From Acidimicrobiia bacterium (GTDB lineage: Bacteria > Actinomycetota > Acidimicrobiia > Acidimicrobiales > Ilumatobacteraceae): a stretch of DNA of 14,956 bases. The position numbers were made by a program, and so were the translations under genes. The notes under the pieces are model-generated. The model saw only the letters and a program-made list of their open reading frames with translations, was not told where the DNA came from and ran no database searches. Location of the stretch: the NCBI GenBank assembly GCA_030425785.1, contig JAUHYJ010000020.1:1-14956 (forward strand), given 5' to 3'. Positions within the stretch are counted from its first letter, which is position 1, and each line of letters begins with the position of its first letter. This document shows positions 1-7,026 of the stretch, one piece after another.

Positions 1-55
1 CACGCTCGGCGAGCCGCACGGCGAACCGGAACCCCCCGTTCCTCCCACGCGACAC
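1..55 (-). CDS. Possible start of a further minus-strand gene, cut by the window edge
   Basis: A minus-strand frame opens with GTG at 55 and runs off the left edge as MSRGRNGGFRFAVRLAER. Third codon positions are almost all G or C, as in the real genes here, and the frame lies 22 bases beyond the stop of the molybdopterin-subunit gene on the same strand, so it could be the third gene of that operon. No Shine-Dalgarno sequence is visible before the GTG. About 18 residues are too few to name a family; the hydrophobic beta-like start (FRFAV) would suit a luciferase-like monooxygenase among other folds, but this is a guess. Confidence 0.3.
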   Translation of the reverse strand, partial: MSRGRNGGFRFAVRLAER

Positions 56-77
56 GGGAAGGGGGTCGGGCGGGAGG

Positions 78-2327
78 TCAGCGGAGGCGTTCGAGGACGC
101 GGTCGGGGGTGAGCGGGAAGGTGTCGAACCAGACACCGGTCGCATCGTGGAGCGCGGCGACGACGGCGGGGGCGTACGACATCATCGGCATCTCGGCCAT
201 GCCGCGGGCTCCCCACGGGCCGCGCGGATCGGCGAGCTCGAGCACGACCGACTCCATCTCGGTCGGCAGGTCGCCGATGCCCGGGATCAGGTAGGTGCTG
301 AGCCGGGGGTTGAGGATGCGCGCGTCGTCACCGACCCGCAACCGCTCGCTCAGGGTGTAGCCGTGCGCCTGGGCAAGCCCGCCCTCGATCTGGCCGAGCA
401 CGAGGTCGGGGTTGATCGCCCGGCCGACGTCGTGGGTGCTGACGACGCGGTCGACGACGATGTGCCCGGTGCGACGGTCGACGGTGAGCTCGACCGCCTG
501 GGCGACGTAGCCGTAGCTGAAGTTCGGCTGGCAGATCCCGGTGTCGGGGTCGAGCATCTCGGTCGGCGGAGGCACGTACCGGAACTCGCCGATGGCGGGC
601 CGGTCGCCGTCTCGCCACGCCTTGTCGGCCTCCTCGGCGGCCCCGAGGATCGAGTTGCCGGCCATGAACGTCAGCCGGCTCGCCGAGGCCGAGCCGGAGT
701 CGCCGCTGGTCGACGTGTCCGAGAAGTGGGCGGTGATCGCCTCGACCGGTAGCCCGGTCGCCTCCGCCGCCATCTGGACGAATGCGGTGTGCGCTCCCTG
801 TCCGACGTCGGCGCCTGCGTGGAACAGCTCCGCGGATGTCGGCGCACCGCCGTCCCCGTCGCCGTGGAGCACGATGCGCGCTTCGCATCGCTCGGGGAAC
901 CCGAACGAGAAGCCCACGTTCTTGTAGGCGCACGCGAAGCCTCGGCCCCGCAGCAGGTCGCCCGTCGCCGGCGCGAGGGTGGCGAACGGCGAGAACGGTT
1001 CGGCGTCGCGCAACGGCTGGTCGAACGCCGCCGCCTCGGCACACGCGTCGATCACCTGCGGCAGCGTGACCCCGGACGGCATCTCGGACTGGGTGATGCC
1101 GATCGAGCCGTCCCGCAAGGTGTTGCGGCGGCGGATCTCGACCGGGCTGATGCCGAGCGCCTCGGCGAGCCGGTTCAGCTGGGTCTCGGCGACGAACGAC
1201 CCCTGCGGTCCCCCGAACCCGCGGAACGCACCGCCGGGCACGGCGTTCGTGTAGACGGCGTAGCTGTCGATGTGCGCGTTCGGCACCTCGTAGGGCCCTG
1301 CCTGGCTGAGGTGGCAGTTCCCGAGGACCTTGTTCGACGTGTAGTTGTAGGCCCCGGCGTCGAGCCAGGCCGTCGACTCGATCGCCACGATCTTCCCGTC
1401 GGCGTCGGCGCCCCACTTCGCGTGGATGCGGCCGCGGTGGCGCTTGTGGTGGCCGACGATCGATTCCTCGCGCGACCACCGCAGCCCGATCGGGCGCGTC
1501 TCGCCGAGCTCGTGGAGCCGGAACGCTGCCAGGGCCAGCACGATCTGGATCGACATGTCCTCCCGACCGCCGAAGGCGCCGCCGATCGCCGGGTAGATCA
1601 CCCGGACCCGGTCGGCCGGCAGGTCGAGGGCGTGGGCGATCTGCTCCTGGTCCTCGTGCGTCCACTGGCCGGCGACCTCGACGGTGATCCGACCGTCGTC
1701 GTCGACGTACGACAGCCCGGCCTCGGGCTGCAGGTAGGCGTGCTCCTGGTAGGGCACCTCGTACGTGGCCTCGACCGTGACGACGGCCTGCGCCCACGCG
1801 CTCGACACGTCGCCCTTGCGGATCTTGTAGTGGGTGTACGCGTTGTTCGGGCCACCGGGCAGGTCGGTGTCCTCGGGGTGGAGGAGTGGCGCGCCGGGTG
1901 CGAGGGCGGCGTCGATGTCGGCGATGATCGGCAAGGGCTCCCATTCGACGTCGAGCGCGGCGGCCGCAGCGTCGGCGGCCGCCGTGTTCTCGGCGACGAT
2001 CAGCGCGAGATGGTCCGCCTCCCACCGGCTGACGTCGCACGGCACGTTGCTGCGGCCGGAGTGGTCGATCGACACGAAGACCGGCTGGTCGAACTTCGTG
2101 AGCCCGTACTCGTTGACCGGCACGTCGGCGCCGGTCAGCACGGCCACGACACCCGGCAGTGCCTCGGCGGCCGCGGTGTCGAGCCGGACGAGGCGGGCGT
2201 GTGGTTGATCGGTGAACACGACCTTGGCGACGAGTGCGCCGTCGGGGATGCGGTCACCGGGATACGTCGCCGCTCCCGTCACCTTGTCGACGGCGTCGAG
2301 CCGGAGCGGGCGACCACCGACGCTCAT
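78..2327 (-). CDS. Molybdenum hydroxylase large (molybdopterin-binding) subunit, xanthine dehydrogenase family
   Basis: This 749-residue protein is the catalytic subunit of a cytoplasmic xanthine dehydrogenase-family enzyme, which hydroxylates a substrate with water and passes electrons to [2Fe-2S] and FAD. The a/b hammerhead domain covers about residues 14-130 and the two cofactor-binding domains follow. Diagnostic motifs are GGAFGGRE at 249-256, AFRGFGGPQ at 367-375, a GQG segment with downstream ASR-type cofactor contacts, and GARGMAE, whose final Glu712 matches the catalytic glutamate. The start is the ATG at 2327, which overlaps the upstream stop as ATGA; upstream sequence in this frame is a shadow of the neighbour. 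The CO-dehydrogenase active-site loop VAYRCSFR is absent. By hand alignment the substrate-binding arginine of true xanthine dehydrogenases (bovine Arg880) is not conserved, although the Glu802 equivalent (Glu256) is, so the substrate may be an aldehyde or N-heterocycle other than xanthine. Length is normal (750-790 typical). Confidence 0.93.
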   Translation of the reverse strand: MSVGGRPLRLDAVDKVTGAATYPGDRIPDGALVAKVVFTDQPHARLVRLDTAAAEALPGVVAVLTGADVPVNEYGLTKFDQPVFVSIDHSGRSNVPCDVSRWEADHLALIVAENTAAADAAAAALDVEWEPLPIIADIDAALAPGAPLLHPEDTDLPGGPNNAYTHYKIRKGDVSSAWAQAVVTVEATYEVPYQEHAYLQPEAGLSYVDDDGRITVEVAGQWTHEDQEQIAHALDLPADRVRVIYPAIGGAFGGREDMSIQIVLALAAFRLHELGETRPIGLRWSREESIVGHHKRHRGRIHAKWGADADGKIVAIESTAWLDAGAYNYTSNKVLGNCHLSQAGPYEVPNAHIDSYAVYTNAVPGGAFRGFGGPQGSFVAETQLNRLAEALGISPVEIRRRNTLRDGSIGITQSEMPSGVTLPQVIDACAEAAAFDQPLRDAEPFSPFATLAPATGDLLRGRGFACAYKNVGFSFGFPERCEARIVLHGDGDGGAPTSAELFHAGADVGQGAHTAFVQMAAEATGLPVEAITAHFSDTSTSGDSGSASASRLTFMAGNSILGAAEEADKAWRDGDRPAIGEFRYVPPPTEMLDPDTGICQPNFSYGYVAQAVELTVDRRTGHIVVDRVVSTHDVGRAINPDLVLGQIEGGLAQAHGYTLSERLRVGDDARILNPRLSTYLIPGIGDLPTEMESVVLELADPRGPWGARGMAEMPMMSYAPAVVAALHDATGVWFDTFPLTPDRVLERLR

Positions 2328-3778
2328 CGCGTCACCTCGACGGCGGTCGTCGACGCGGCAGTGGCGACGGCGGCCTCGATCGCCCGGTAGCCGGTGCACC
2401 GGCACAGGTTGCCCGCCAGCCCGGCGCGGACCTCGGCGAGGGACGGGTCGGGTAGCTCGGCGAGCAGTGCGTCGCACGCCATCAGGAAGCCCGGCGTGCA
2501 GAAGCCGCACTGGACGGCGTGGTGCTCGACGAACGCCCGCTGGATCGACGCGAGCGCGCCGTCGGATGCGAGTCCCTCGACGGTGGTGACGTCGCAGTCG
2601 GCGGCCCGGGCCGCAGGCACGAGGCAGCCCATGACCGCCGCGCCGTCGAGGTGGACGGTGCACGCGCCGCACTCGCCCTCTGCGCACCCTTCCTTCACGC
2701 CGGTGCACCCGGCCTGGTCACGCAGCCAGTCGAGCAACGTGACACCGGTGGCGGCCGCAGCGGTGACGGGCGCACCGTTCACGCGCACCGTGATCGGTGT
2801 CTCGGCGTCGAGTTCGTCGATCGGGCCGCGACCGGGTGACGGTGCCGCTCGAAGCAGCGGGGTCCGCGCCGGCCAGCGAGCCGCTTGCGCGTCGGCCGCC
2901 AGCGCGGCGAGCGCCCGCTCGGTCATGGCGGCGACCTGGGCCGACCGGTAGTCGGCGGTCGCGCGCAGGTCGTCGATCGGGCTCGCGGCGTCGGCCGCGA
3001 GTGCACCGGCGGCGGCGATCACGTCCTGGTCGATCGTCCGGCCGCGCAGCAGGTCGGCCAGTCCGGGCACGCCGACGATCGTCGGCGCGACGCTGCCCAG
3101 CGCCAGCCGAGCGTCGACGACATCGTCGCCGTCGAACGTGACCGACAGGGCGAGATGCACCACCGAGATCGCCTGTGCCCGCCGCAGCCCCGACTTGACG
3201 AAGATCGAGCGCTGACCCGTCGCCGCTCGCGGCACCGTGATGCCGATCACGAGCTCGTCGTCGGCGAGCGTGGTCTCGCGGAACCCGGTGACGAACTCCT
3301 CGACCGGTTGGGTCCGTCGTCGCGTGGCCGATGCGATCTCGATCCGTGCGCCGAGTGCCGTCAGTGCCGAGATCGTGTCGTTGGCGGGGCTGGCGGTGAC
3401 GACGTTGCCGACCACCGTGGCCCGATTCCGCAGCTGCGGCGAGCCGATCTCGAGGCACGCCTGGGCCAACGCCAGTGCCTCGGATCGACACGTCTCGCTG
3501 GCGACGACGTCCGCGTGGGTCGTCGTCGCGCCGAGCCGGATCGCCTCGTCGTCGGTGGTGGTCGCACCGAGACCGGGGATGCGGGACAGGTCGAGGAGTA
3601 CCTCGACGCCGTCGTGGGCGCCGCGATCGAGCTCGACCACCAGGTCGGTGCCACCCGCGATCGGGCGGGCGGCGGCGCCTCGCTCGGAGCGGATCGCGAG
3701 TGCGTCGTCGAGCGTCGCCGGTGCGACGTAGCGCGGCACCCGCGTCGCCGGCCGCTGCACGTGATGCAGTTCGTTCAT
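2324..3778 (-). CDS. Molybdenum hydroxylase FAD/[2Fe-2S] fusion subunit
   Basis: The 484-residue protein joins the two electron-transfer modules of a xanthine dehydrogenase-family enzyme. Residues 1-295 are the FAD-binding medium-subunit domain (AGGTDL at 41-46, IGSPQLRNRATVVGN at 111-125 contacting FAD). Residues 327-484 are the small [2Fe-2S] subunit: Cys365, Cys370, Cys373 and Cys385 form the plant-ferredoxin-like cluster, and Cys424, Cys427, Cys459 and Cys461 the helical-domain cluster (QCGFCTPGF, CRCTGY). XdhA proteins of the Rhodobacter type have the opposite order, FeS then FAD; here the order equals the coxM-coxS gene order, as if those two genes had fused. I prefer the ATG at 3778. 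A GTG at 3790 would add four residues but lies inside the likely -10 element. The gene overlaps the large-subunit gene by four bases. No molybdenum-cofactor maturation gene is visible in the window. Confidence 0.92.
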   Translation of the reverse strand: MNELHHVQRPATRVPRYVAPATLDDALAIRSERGAAARPIAGGTDLVVELDRGAHDGVEVLLDLSRIPGLGATTTDDEAIRLGATTTHADVVASETCRSEALALAQACLEIGSPQLRNRATVVGNVVTASPANDTISALTALGARIEIASATRRRTQPVEEFVTGFRETTLADDELVIGITVPRAATGQRSIFVKSGLRRAQAISVVHLALSVTFDGDDVVDARLALGSVAPTIVGVPGLADLLRGRTIDQDVIAAAGALAADAASPIDDLRATADYRSAQVAAMTERALAALAADAQAARWPARTPLLRAAPSPGRGPIDELDAETPITVRVNGAPVTAAAATGVTLLDWLRDQAGCTGVKEGCAEGECGACTVHLDGAAVMGCLVPAARAADCDVTTVEGLASDGALASIQRAFVEHHAVQCGFCTPGFLMACDALLAELPDPSLAEVRAGLAGNLCRCTGYRAIEAAVATAASTTAVEVTR

Positions 3779-3788
3779 GTGACGACTC

Positions 3789-3794
3789 ACGCTA
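3789..3794 (-). promoter_or_regulatory. Putative -10 element of the molybdenum hydroxylase operon
   Basis: On the minus strand TAGCGT ends ten bases before the ATG at 3778. The same hexamer stands before the haloalkane dehalogenase gene. No good -35 is seen. The predicted transcript would have a leader of only about four bases, which supports ATG 3778 over GTG 3790. Confidence 0.4.
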
Positions 3795-3896
3795 GACGCG
3801 CCATCGCCGTCCCGCCCGGCGATCGCACGTCAGTTCATCGAGCCGTCATCCAGCCGCACGGAAGCCATCGGGCGCGTTCCGGAGTCCGGCATGCAG

Positions 3897-3928
3897 GTCG
3901 ACACGTGGGTCGGAACGTGGGTCAGACT
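3897..3928 (+). promoter_or_regulatory. Promoter with 12-bp tandem repeat upstream of the phosphatase-DUF3500 gene
   Basis: Two head-to-tail 12-mers, GTCGACACGTGG (3897-3908) and GTCGGAACGTGG (3909-3920), differ at two bases and are followed by a third GTC. They lie directly before CAGACT (3923-3928), a NANNNT hexamer exactly six bases ahead of ATG 3935. TCGACA at 3898-3903 resembles a -35 box, though the 19-base spacing is long. A repeat of about one helical turn across the core promoter looks like a site for a regulator binding cooperatively; the regulator is unknown. Confidence 0.4.
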
Positions 3929-3934
3929 GCAGCG

Positions 3935-6037
3935 ATGAGGTCCAGCGACTGGGTCGACGAGCTGCGACTCGCATGGTCCCTGGCCGATGCGGCCGACGCG
4001 GTCTCGGTCCCGCCGTTCCGCTCGGCCGACCTGCGGCGGTCGTTCAAGGACGACGGCACCCCGGTCGCGCAGGTCGACTTCGATGTCGAGGACGCCATGC
4101 GTCGGGTGCTCGTCGAGACCCGGCCCGGCGACCGGATCGTGGGGGAGGAGATCGGCGGGTTCGCCGGGACGACCGGCCGATGCTGGATGTTCGACGGCAT
4201 CGACGGTACGCACAACTACGCGGCCGGCCGGCCCGGCTGGTGCACGGCGATCACCCTGCTCGTCGGCGACGAGCCGGTCGTCGCCGTGGTGACCGCCCCG
4301 AAGCTGGGACGTCGCTGGTGGGCGACGAACGGCGGCGGGGCGTGGTCGAGCTCGCTCGACGACCCGGCAGATGCCCAGCGGGTGCGCTGCTCCGATGTGG
4401 TCGACCTCGACGCGGCGCGCTGCTCGATCATCCCCTGGGAGGGCATGCTCGTCGGTTGGCGGAACCGGCTCGAGCCCACGTTCGGGCAGGCGTCCGACTA
4501 CCGGGTGCAGAGCATCGTGCTCGACATCGTGGCTGCGGCCACGGGCGAGATCGATCTCGCGGTCATGGGGTTCGGTGAGCCCTGGGACTATGCAGGGACG
4601 ACGCTGATCGTGACCGAGGCCGGCGGGGTGCACCGGGACGCCTGGGGTGGGACGAGCTTCGATCACCACAGCCAGATCTGCGGCAACCCGGCGCTCGTCG
4701 CGGCCGCCCTCGACCGGATCGCCGAGCTGCGCCCCGGCGAGCCCGATCGGGCGGTCCTCGCCCGCACCACGAGCCGCGCGATCGGGACGCCCGACGAGCA
4801 GGCCGACGATCCCTGGCGCACCTTCGGGTTGCGGCCGATGCCGTCGATGTCGGCCCGATCGCACGTGACGAACGCGCCGCCCGAGGTCCTGAACATCGTC
4901 GACGAGCGTGCGGCTCTGCTCGCCGAACCGCTGCGCGGCATCACCACCGACGGCACCGTGAGATCGGGGCTCCGCAGGCTCGACGATGCCCCCCGAGTGA
5001 GCACTGCGCCGATCACCGCTGCTGCCGCCGCCTTCCTGGTCGCGCTCACCGCGGAGCAGCGTGTGCGAGCCACGTTCCCGCTCGGCGCCACCGAGTGGCG
5101 GACGTGGATCAACGTCCACATGAACCACTTCCGGCACGGCGTGCTGCTCGAGGATCTCCCGTTGGCGACCCGACGGCTCGGTCTCGACATCGTGCGCGCC
5201 ACCCTGTCGGCGCGCGGGTTCACACAGGCGCGGACGATCATGCGGATCAACGAACTGCTGGCAGAGATCTCGGGCGACCGCGAGGCCTTCGGCGAGTGGC
5301 CGTACTTCCTCTCGGTCTTCGGCACGCCCGGTGACGACGCCCCGTGGGGCTGGCAGCTCGACGGACATCACCTCTGTCTGAACGCGCTCGTGCTCGACGG
5401 CCGGATCGTGATGACGCCGGCGTTCATGGGAGCCGAACCCCGCGACATCAACCGCGGACCGCTCGGCGGCACGTTCCTGTTCGGGCCGGAGGAAGCCGCC
5501 GGGCTCGCACTCGTCCGGTCGCTCGACGCCGACCAGCGGGCTCGCACCATCATCCACCCGTCGATCGACGAGGGCGACATCTCGCCGCTGCTCCAGAACA
5601 TGTTCGACGGGAGGATGCAGGCGGGCGCGTTCCGCGACAACGCGGTCATGCCGCCGCAGGGGATCGCCGGCACCGAGCTCACCGACGCCCAGCGTCGGCG
5701 CCTGGTCGATCTCGCGGCCGCCTACGTCGGTTGGCAAGCCGACGGCCATGCCGCGGTGAAGCTGTCGGAGGTCGAGCGGCACCTCGACGAGACGTGGTTC
5801 TCCTGGTACGGCGGCACCGACGACGTGCGACCGTTCTACTACCGGGTGCACAGCCCGGTGGTGCTGATCGAGTTCGACCACCACCCGGGCGTCGTGCTCG
5901 ACAACGAGTCACCGACACGGCACCACGTCCACACCGTCGTCAGGACCCCGAACGGCGGCGACTACGGCGCCGACCTGCTGGCCCAGCACCACGAGCGCTA
6001 CGACCACACCAACGGCACCCACACCCCCCACCACTGA
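3935..6037 (+). CDS. Fusion protein: inositol-monophosphatase/HisN-type phosphatase + DUF3500
   Basis: A single 700-residue frame carries two domains. Residues 1-265 are a Mg-dependent phosphatase of the inositol monophosphatase/histidinol-phosphatase superfamily: Glu71/Glu72 in VGEEIGG, Asp87 and Asp90 in FDGIDGTHNY (the usual DPxDGT with Pro replaced by Gly), and Asp218 in WDYAGTTLIVTEAGG are the expected metal ligands. Residues about 296-695 match DUF3500, with NVHMNHFRHGVLLEDL, a His-rich core (QLDGHHLCLNALVLDG at 474-489, VMTPAFMGAEP) and a conserved tail (PFYYRVHSPVVLIEFDHH, then HTVVRTPNGGDYG). The function of DUF3500 is not established; its HH-type motifs could bind metal. ATG 3935 starts just before the phosphatase fold and has a -10-like hexamer six bases upstream; no internal start with a ribosome site is obvious at the junction. 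The cytoplasmic location is inferred from the lack of a signal peptide. The substrate is unknown. Confidence 0.9.
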   Translation: MRSSDWVDELRLAWSLADAADAVSVPPFRSADLRRSFKDDGTPVAQVDFDVEDAMRRVLVETRPGDRIVGEEIGGFAGTTGRCWMFDGIDGTHNYAAGRPGWCTAITLLVGDEPVVAVVTAPKLGRRWWATNGGGAWSSSLDDPADAQRVRCSDVVDLDAARCSIIPWEGMLVGWRNRLEPTFGQASDYRVQSIVLDIVAAATGEIDLAVMGFGEPWDYAGTTLIVTEAGGVHRDAWGGTSFDHHSQICGNPALVAAALDRIAELRPGEPDRAVLARTTSRAIGTPDEQADDPWRTFGLRPMPSMSARSHVTNAPPEVLNIVDERAALLAEPLRGITTDGTVRSGLRRLDDAPRVSTAPITAAAAAFLVALTAEQRVRATFPLGATEWRTWINVHMNHFRHGVLLEDLPLATRRLGLDIVRATLSARGFTQARTIMRINELLAEISGDREAFGEWPYFLSVFGTPGDDAPWGWQLDGHHLCLNALVLDGRIVMTPAFMGAEPRDINRGPLGGTFLFGPEEAAGLALVRSLDADQRARTIIHPSIDEGDISPLLQNMFDGRMQAGAFRDNAVMPPQGIAGTELTDAQRRRLVDLAAAYVGWQADGHAAVKLSEVERHLDETWFSWYGGTDDVRPFYYRVHSPVVLIEFDHHPGVVLDNESPTRHHVHTVVRTPNGGDYGADLLAQHHERYDHTNGTHTPHH

Positions 6038-6122
6038 ACCTGTCATCCCCGGTCTGTCATCCGGGGTCAGGCACAAGTCGCAAGCCTTGCGACATGTGCC
6101 TGACCCCCGTTGACAGGTTCAG
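6034..6122. repeat. 89-bp nested palindrome between convergent genes, containing both stop codons
   Basis: The outer arms are perfect 12-base inverted repeats, CTGAACCTGTCA at 6034-6045 and its complement at 6111-6122. Each contains the TGA stop of the adjacent gene (6035-6037 plus, 6119-6121 minus). The inner arms, 6063-6084 and 6086-6107, start GGGGTCAGGCAC, end GTCGCAAG and pair at 21 of 22 positions around one unpaired base. The left flank carries a 14-bp extra piece, so CTGTCATCC occurs twice (6040-6048, 6054-6062). No T-tract follows on either strand. It probably acts as a two-way terminator or RNA-stabilising hairpin; REP/BIME or miniature mobile-element origin is possible. Confidence 0.85.
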
Positions 6123-7018
6123 GGCAACGGGTAGTCGTCGGCGTTGAGGACCCAGCCGGGACGCTCGCTGAAGTCGATGCGGGGAGGGGCGAACACGTCG
6201 ATCAGGAAGTGTCGCATGTGGTCGACCGCCTGGCTCGTGTGGACGATCGGTGGCGGGATCACGACGATGGACGGGCCCTCGCTGTGGTGGTGCTCGTCGT
6301 CCCGCCACGTCGTGAGGTCGGGCGTCCAGGGCACCCGCATGTGGTGCACGTAGTTGCCGTCCATCTGGACCGACACCTGCTCGAAGTCGTCGTGATGGTG
6401 CGGCGACATCATCGTCGGGTCACGGGGCTCGTCGTGCGGATCGAACACGTTGATCATCACCGTCGAACAGCGGAAGATCGAACCCAGTCGCCCCGGTTCG
6501 CTCGGGTGGTCGGCGAGCTCGTACGCCCTGACCCGGTGACCGTCGGGCGGGTCGGGCCACGGCTGGTAGTCGGCGACGTTGTGGTCGGCCGGGTCGTAGT
6601 CGTCGTGGTTCACACACCGCGCTGCCAGCTCGGGTTCGAGCGCGGCGGCGAAGACGCGGACGACGTTGCCGGCGCGGGTGACCTCCACGTCGGAGGCGCC
6701 AGGTGGGACGACGATCACGCTGTCGCGATCGACGGTCACGTCACCCGAGTCGTGATGCACGTCGACGCCGGCGCCGTCGAGGACGAGCAGCCCGTACTCA
6801 CCGGCGGTCTCGGCCACGAGGCGGTCGCCCGGCAGTGCCTCGGTGAAGGCGACCACCATCGCTTGGCTCCGCGTCCACCACGTCGCGCCGCCTCCCGACT
6901 CGGTGACGTCGGCCGGGCCATCGTGGAGCTGTCGGTAGGTCGCGGCCCGCGGCACACCGGTCGGCGTCGCGCCGGCGGTCGACAGCGCCGATCGCGGATC
7001 GTTCGCGTCGTAGGGCAT
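6119..7018 (-). CDS. Two-domain cupin protein of unknown substrate
   Basis: The 299-residue protein looks like a bicupin. The N-terminal barrel (about residues 55-125) lacks a clear metal triad. The C-terminal barrel (about 185-285) has SPHHHDDFEQ at 205-214, giving His207-His209 and Glu213, plus His260 in PPIVHTS, the layout of a cupin metal site. A characteristic C-terminus (DFSERPGWVLNADDYP) belongs to a conserved family of bacterial cupin proteins that I recognise but for which I know no proven reaction. The ATG at 7018 lies eight bases after the stop of the haloalkane dehalogenase gene, so the two are cotranscribed and probably translationally coupled. Sequence upstream in the same frame is shadow. 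The stop codon lies in the 89-bp palindrome. A sugar isomerase or dioxygenase role is possible; no residue here decides it. Confidence 0.85.
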   Translation of the reverse strand: MPYDANDPRSALSTAGATPTGVPRAATYRQLHDGPADVTESGGGATWWTRSQAMVVAFTEALPGDRLVAETAGEYGLLVLDGAGVDVHHDSGDVTVDRDSVIVVPPGASDVEVTRAGNVVRVFAAALEPELAARCVNHDDYDPADHNVADYQPWPDPPDGHRVRAYELADHPSEPGRLGSIFRCSTVMINVFDPHDEPRDPTMMSPHHHDDFEQVSVQMDGNYVHHMRVPWTPDLTTWRDDEHHHSEGPSIVVIPPPIVHTSQAVDHMRHFLIDVFAPPRIDFSERPGWVLNADDYPLP

Positions 7019-7026
7019 CGGTCCGG

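Noticed and set aside
78..2327. Aerobic CO dehydrogenase large subunit (CoxL)
   Set aside because: The active-site loop VAYRCSFR that defines form I CO dehydrogenase is absent; the equivalent loop is AVPGGAFRGFGG as in xanthine dehydrogenase-type enzymes.
789..2390. A plus-strand frame of over 500 codons opposite the molybdopterin subunit
   Set aside because: It is shadow coding; the minus-strand protein has every family motif.
3897..3923. CRISPR-like or microsatellite array
   Set aside because: There are only two 12-base units and no spacers; it fits a promoter repeat better.
2885..3934. Upstream extension of the phosphatase-DUF3500 frame to 2885
   Set aside because: It runs antisense through the FAD/FeS gene and the promoter repeat. 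The phosphatase fold begins just after ATG 3935.
3830..5884. A 684-codon minus-strand frame opposite the phosphatase-DUF3500 gene
   Set aside because: It is antisense to a gene with clear catalytic motifs, has low-complexity composition and no start signal.
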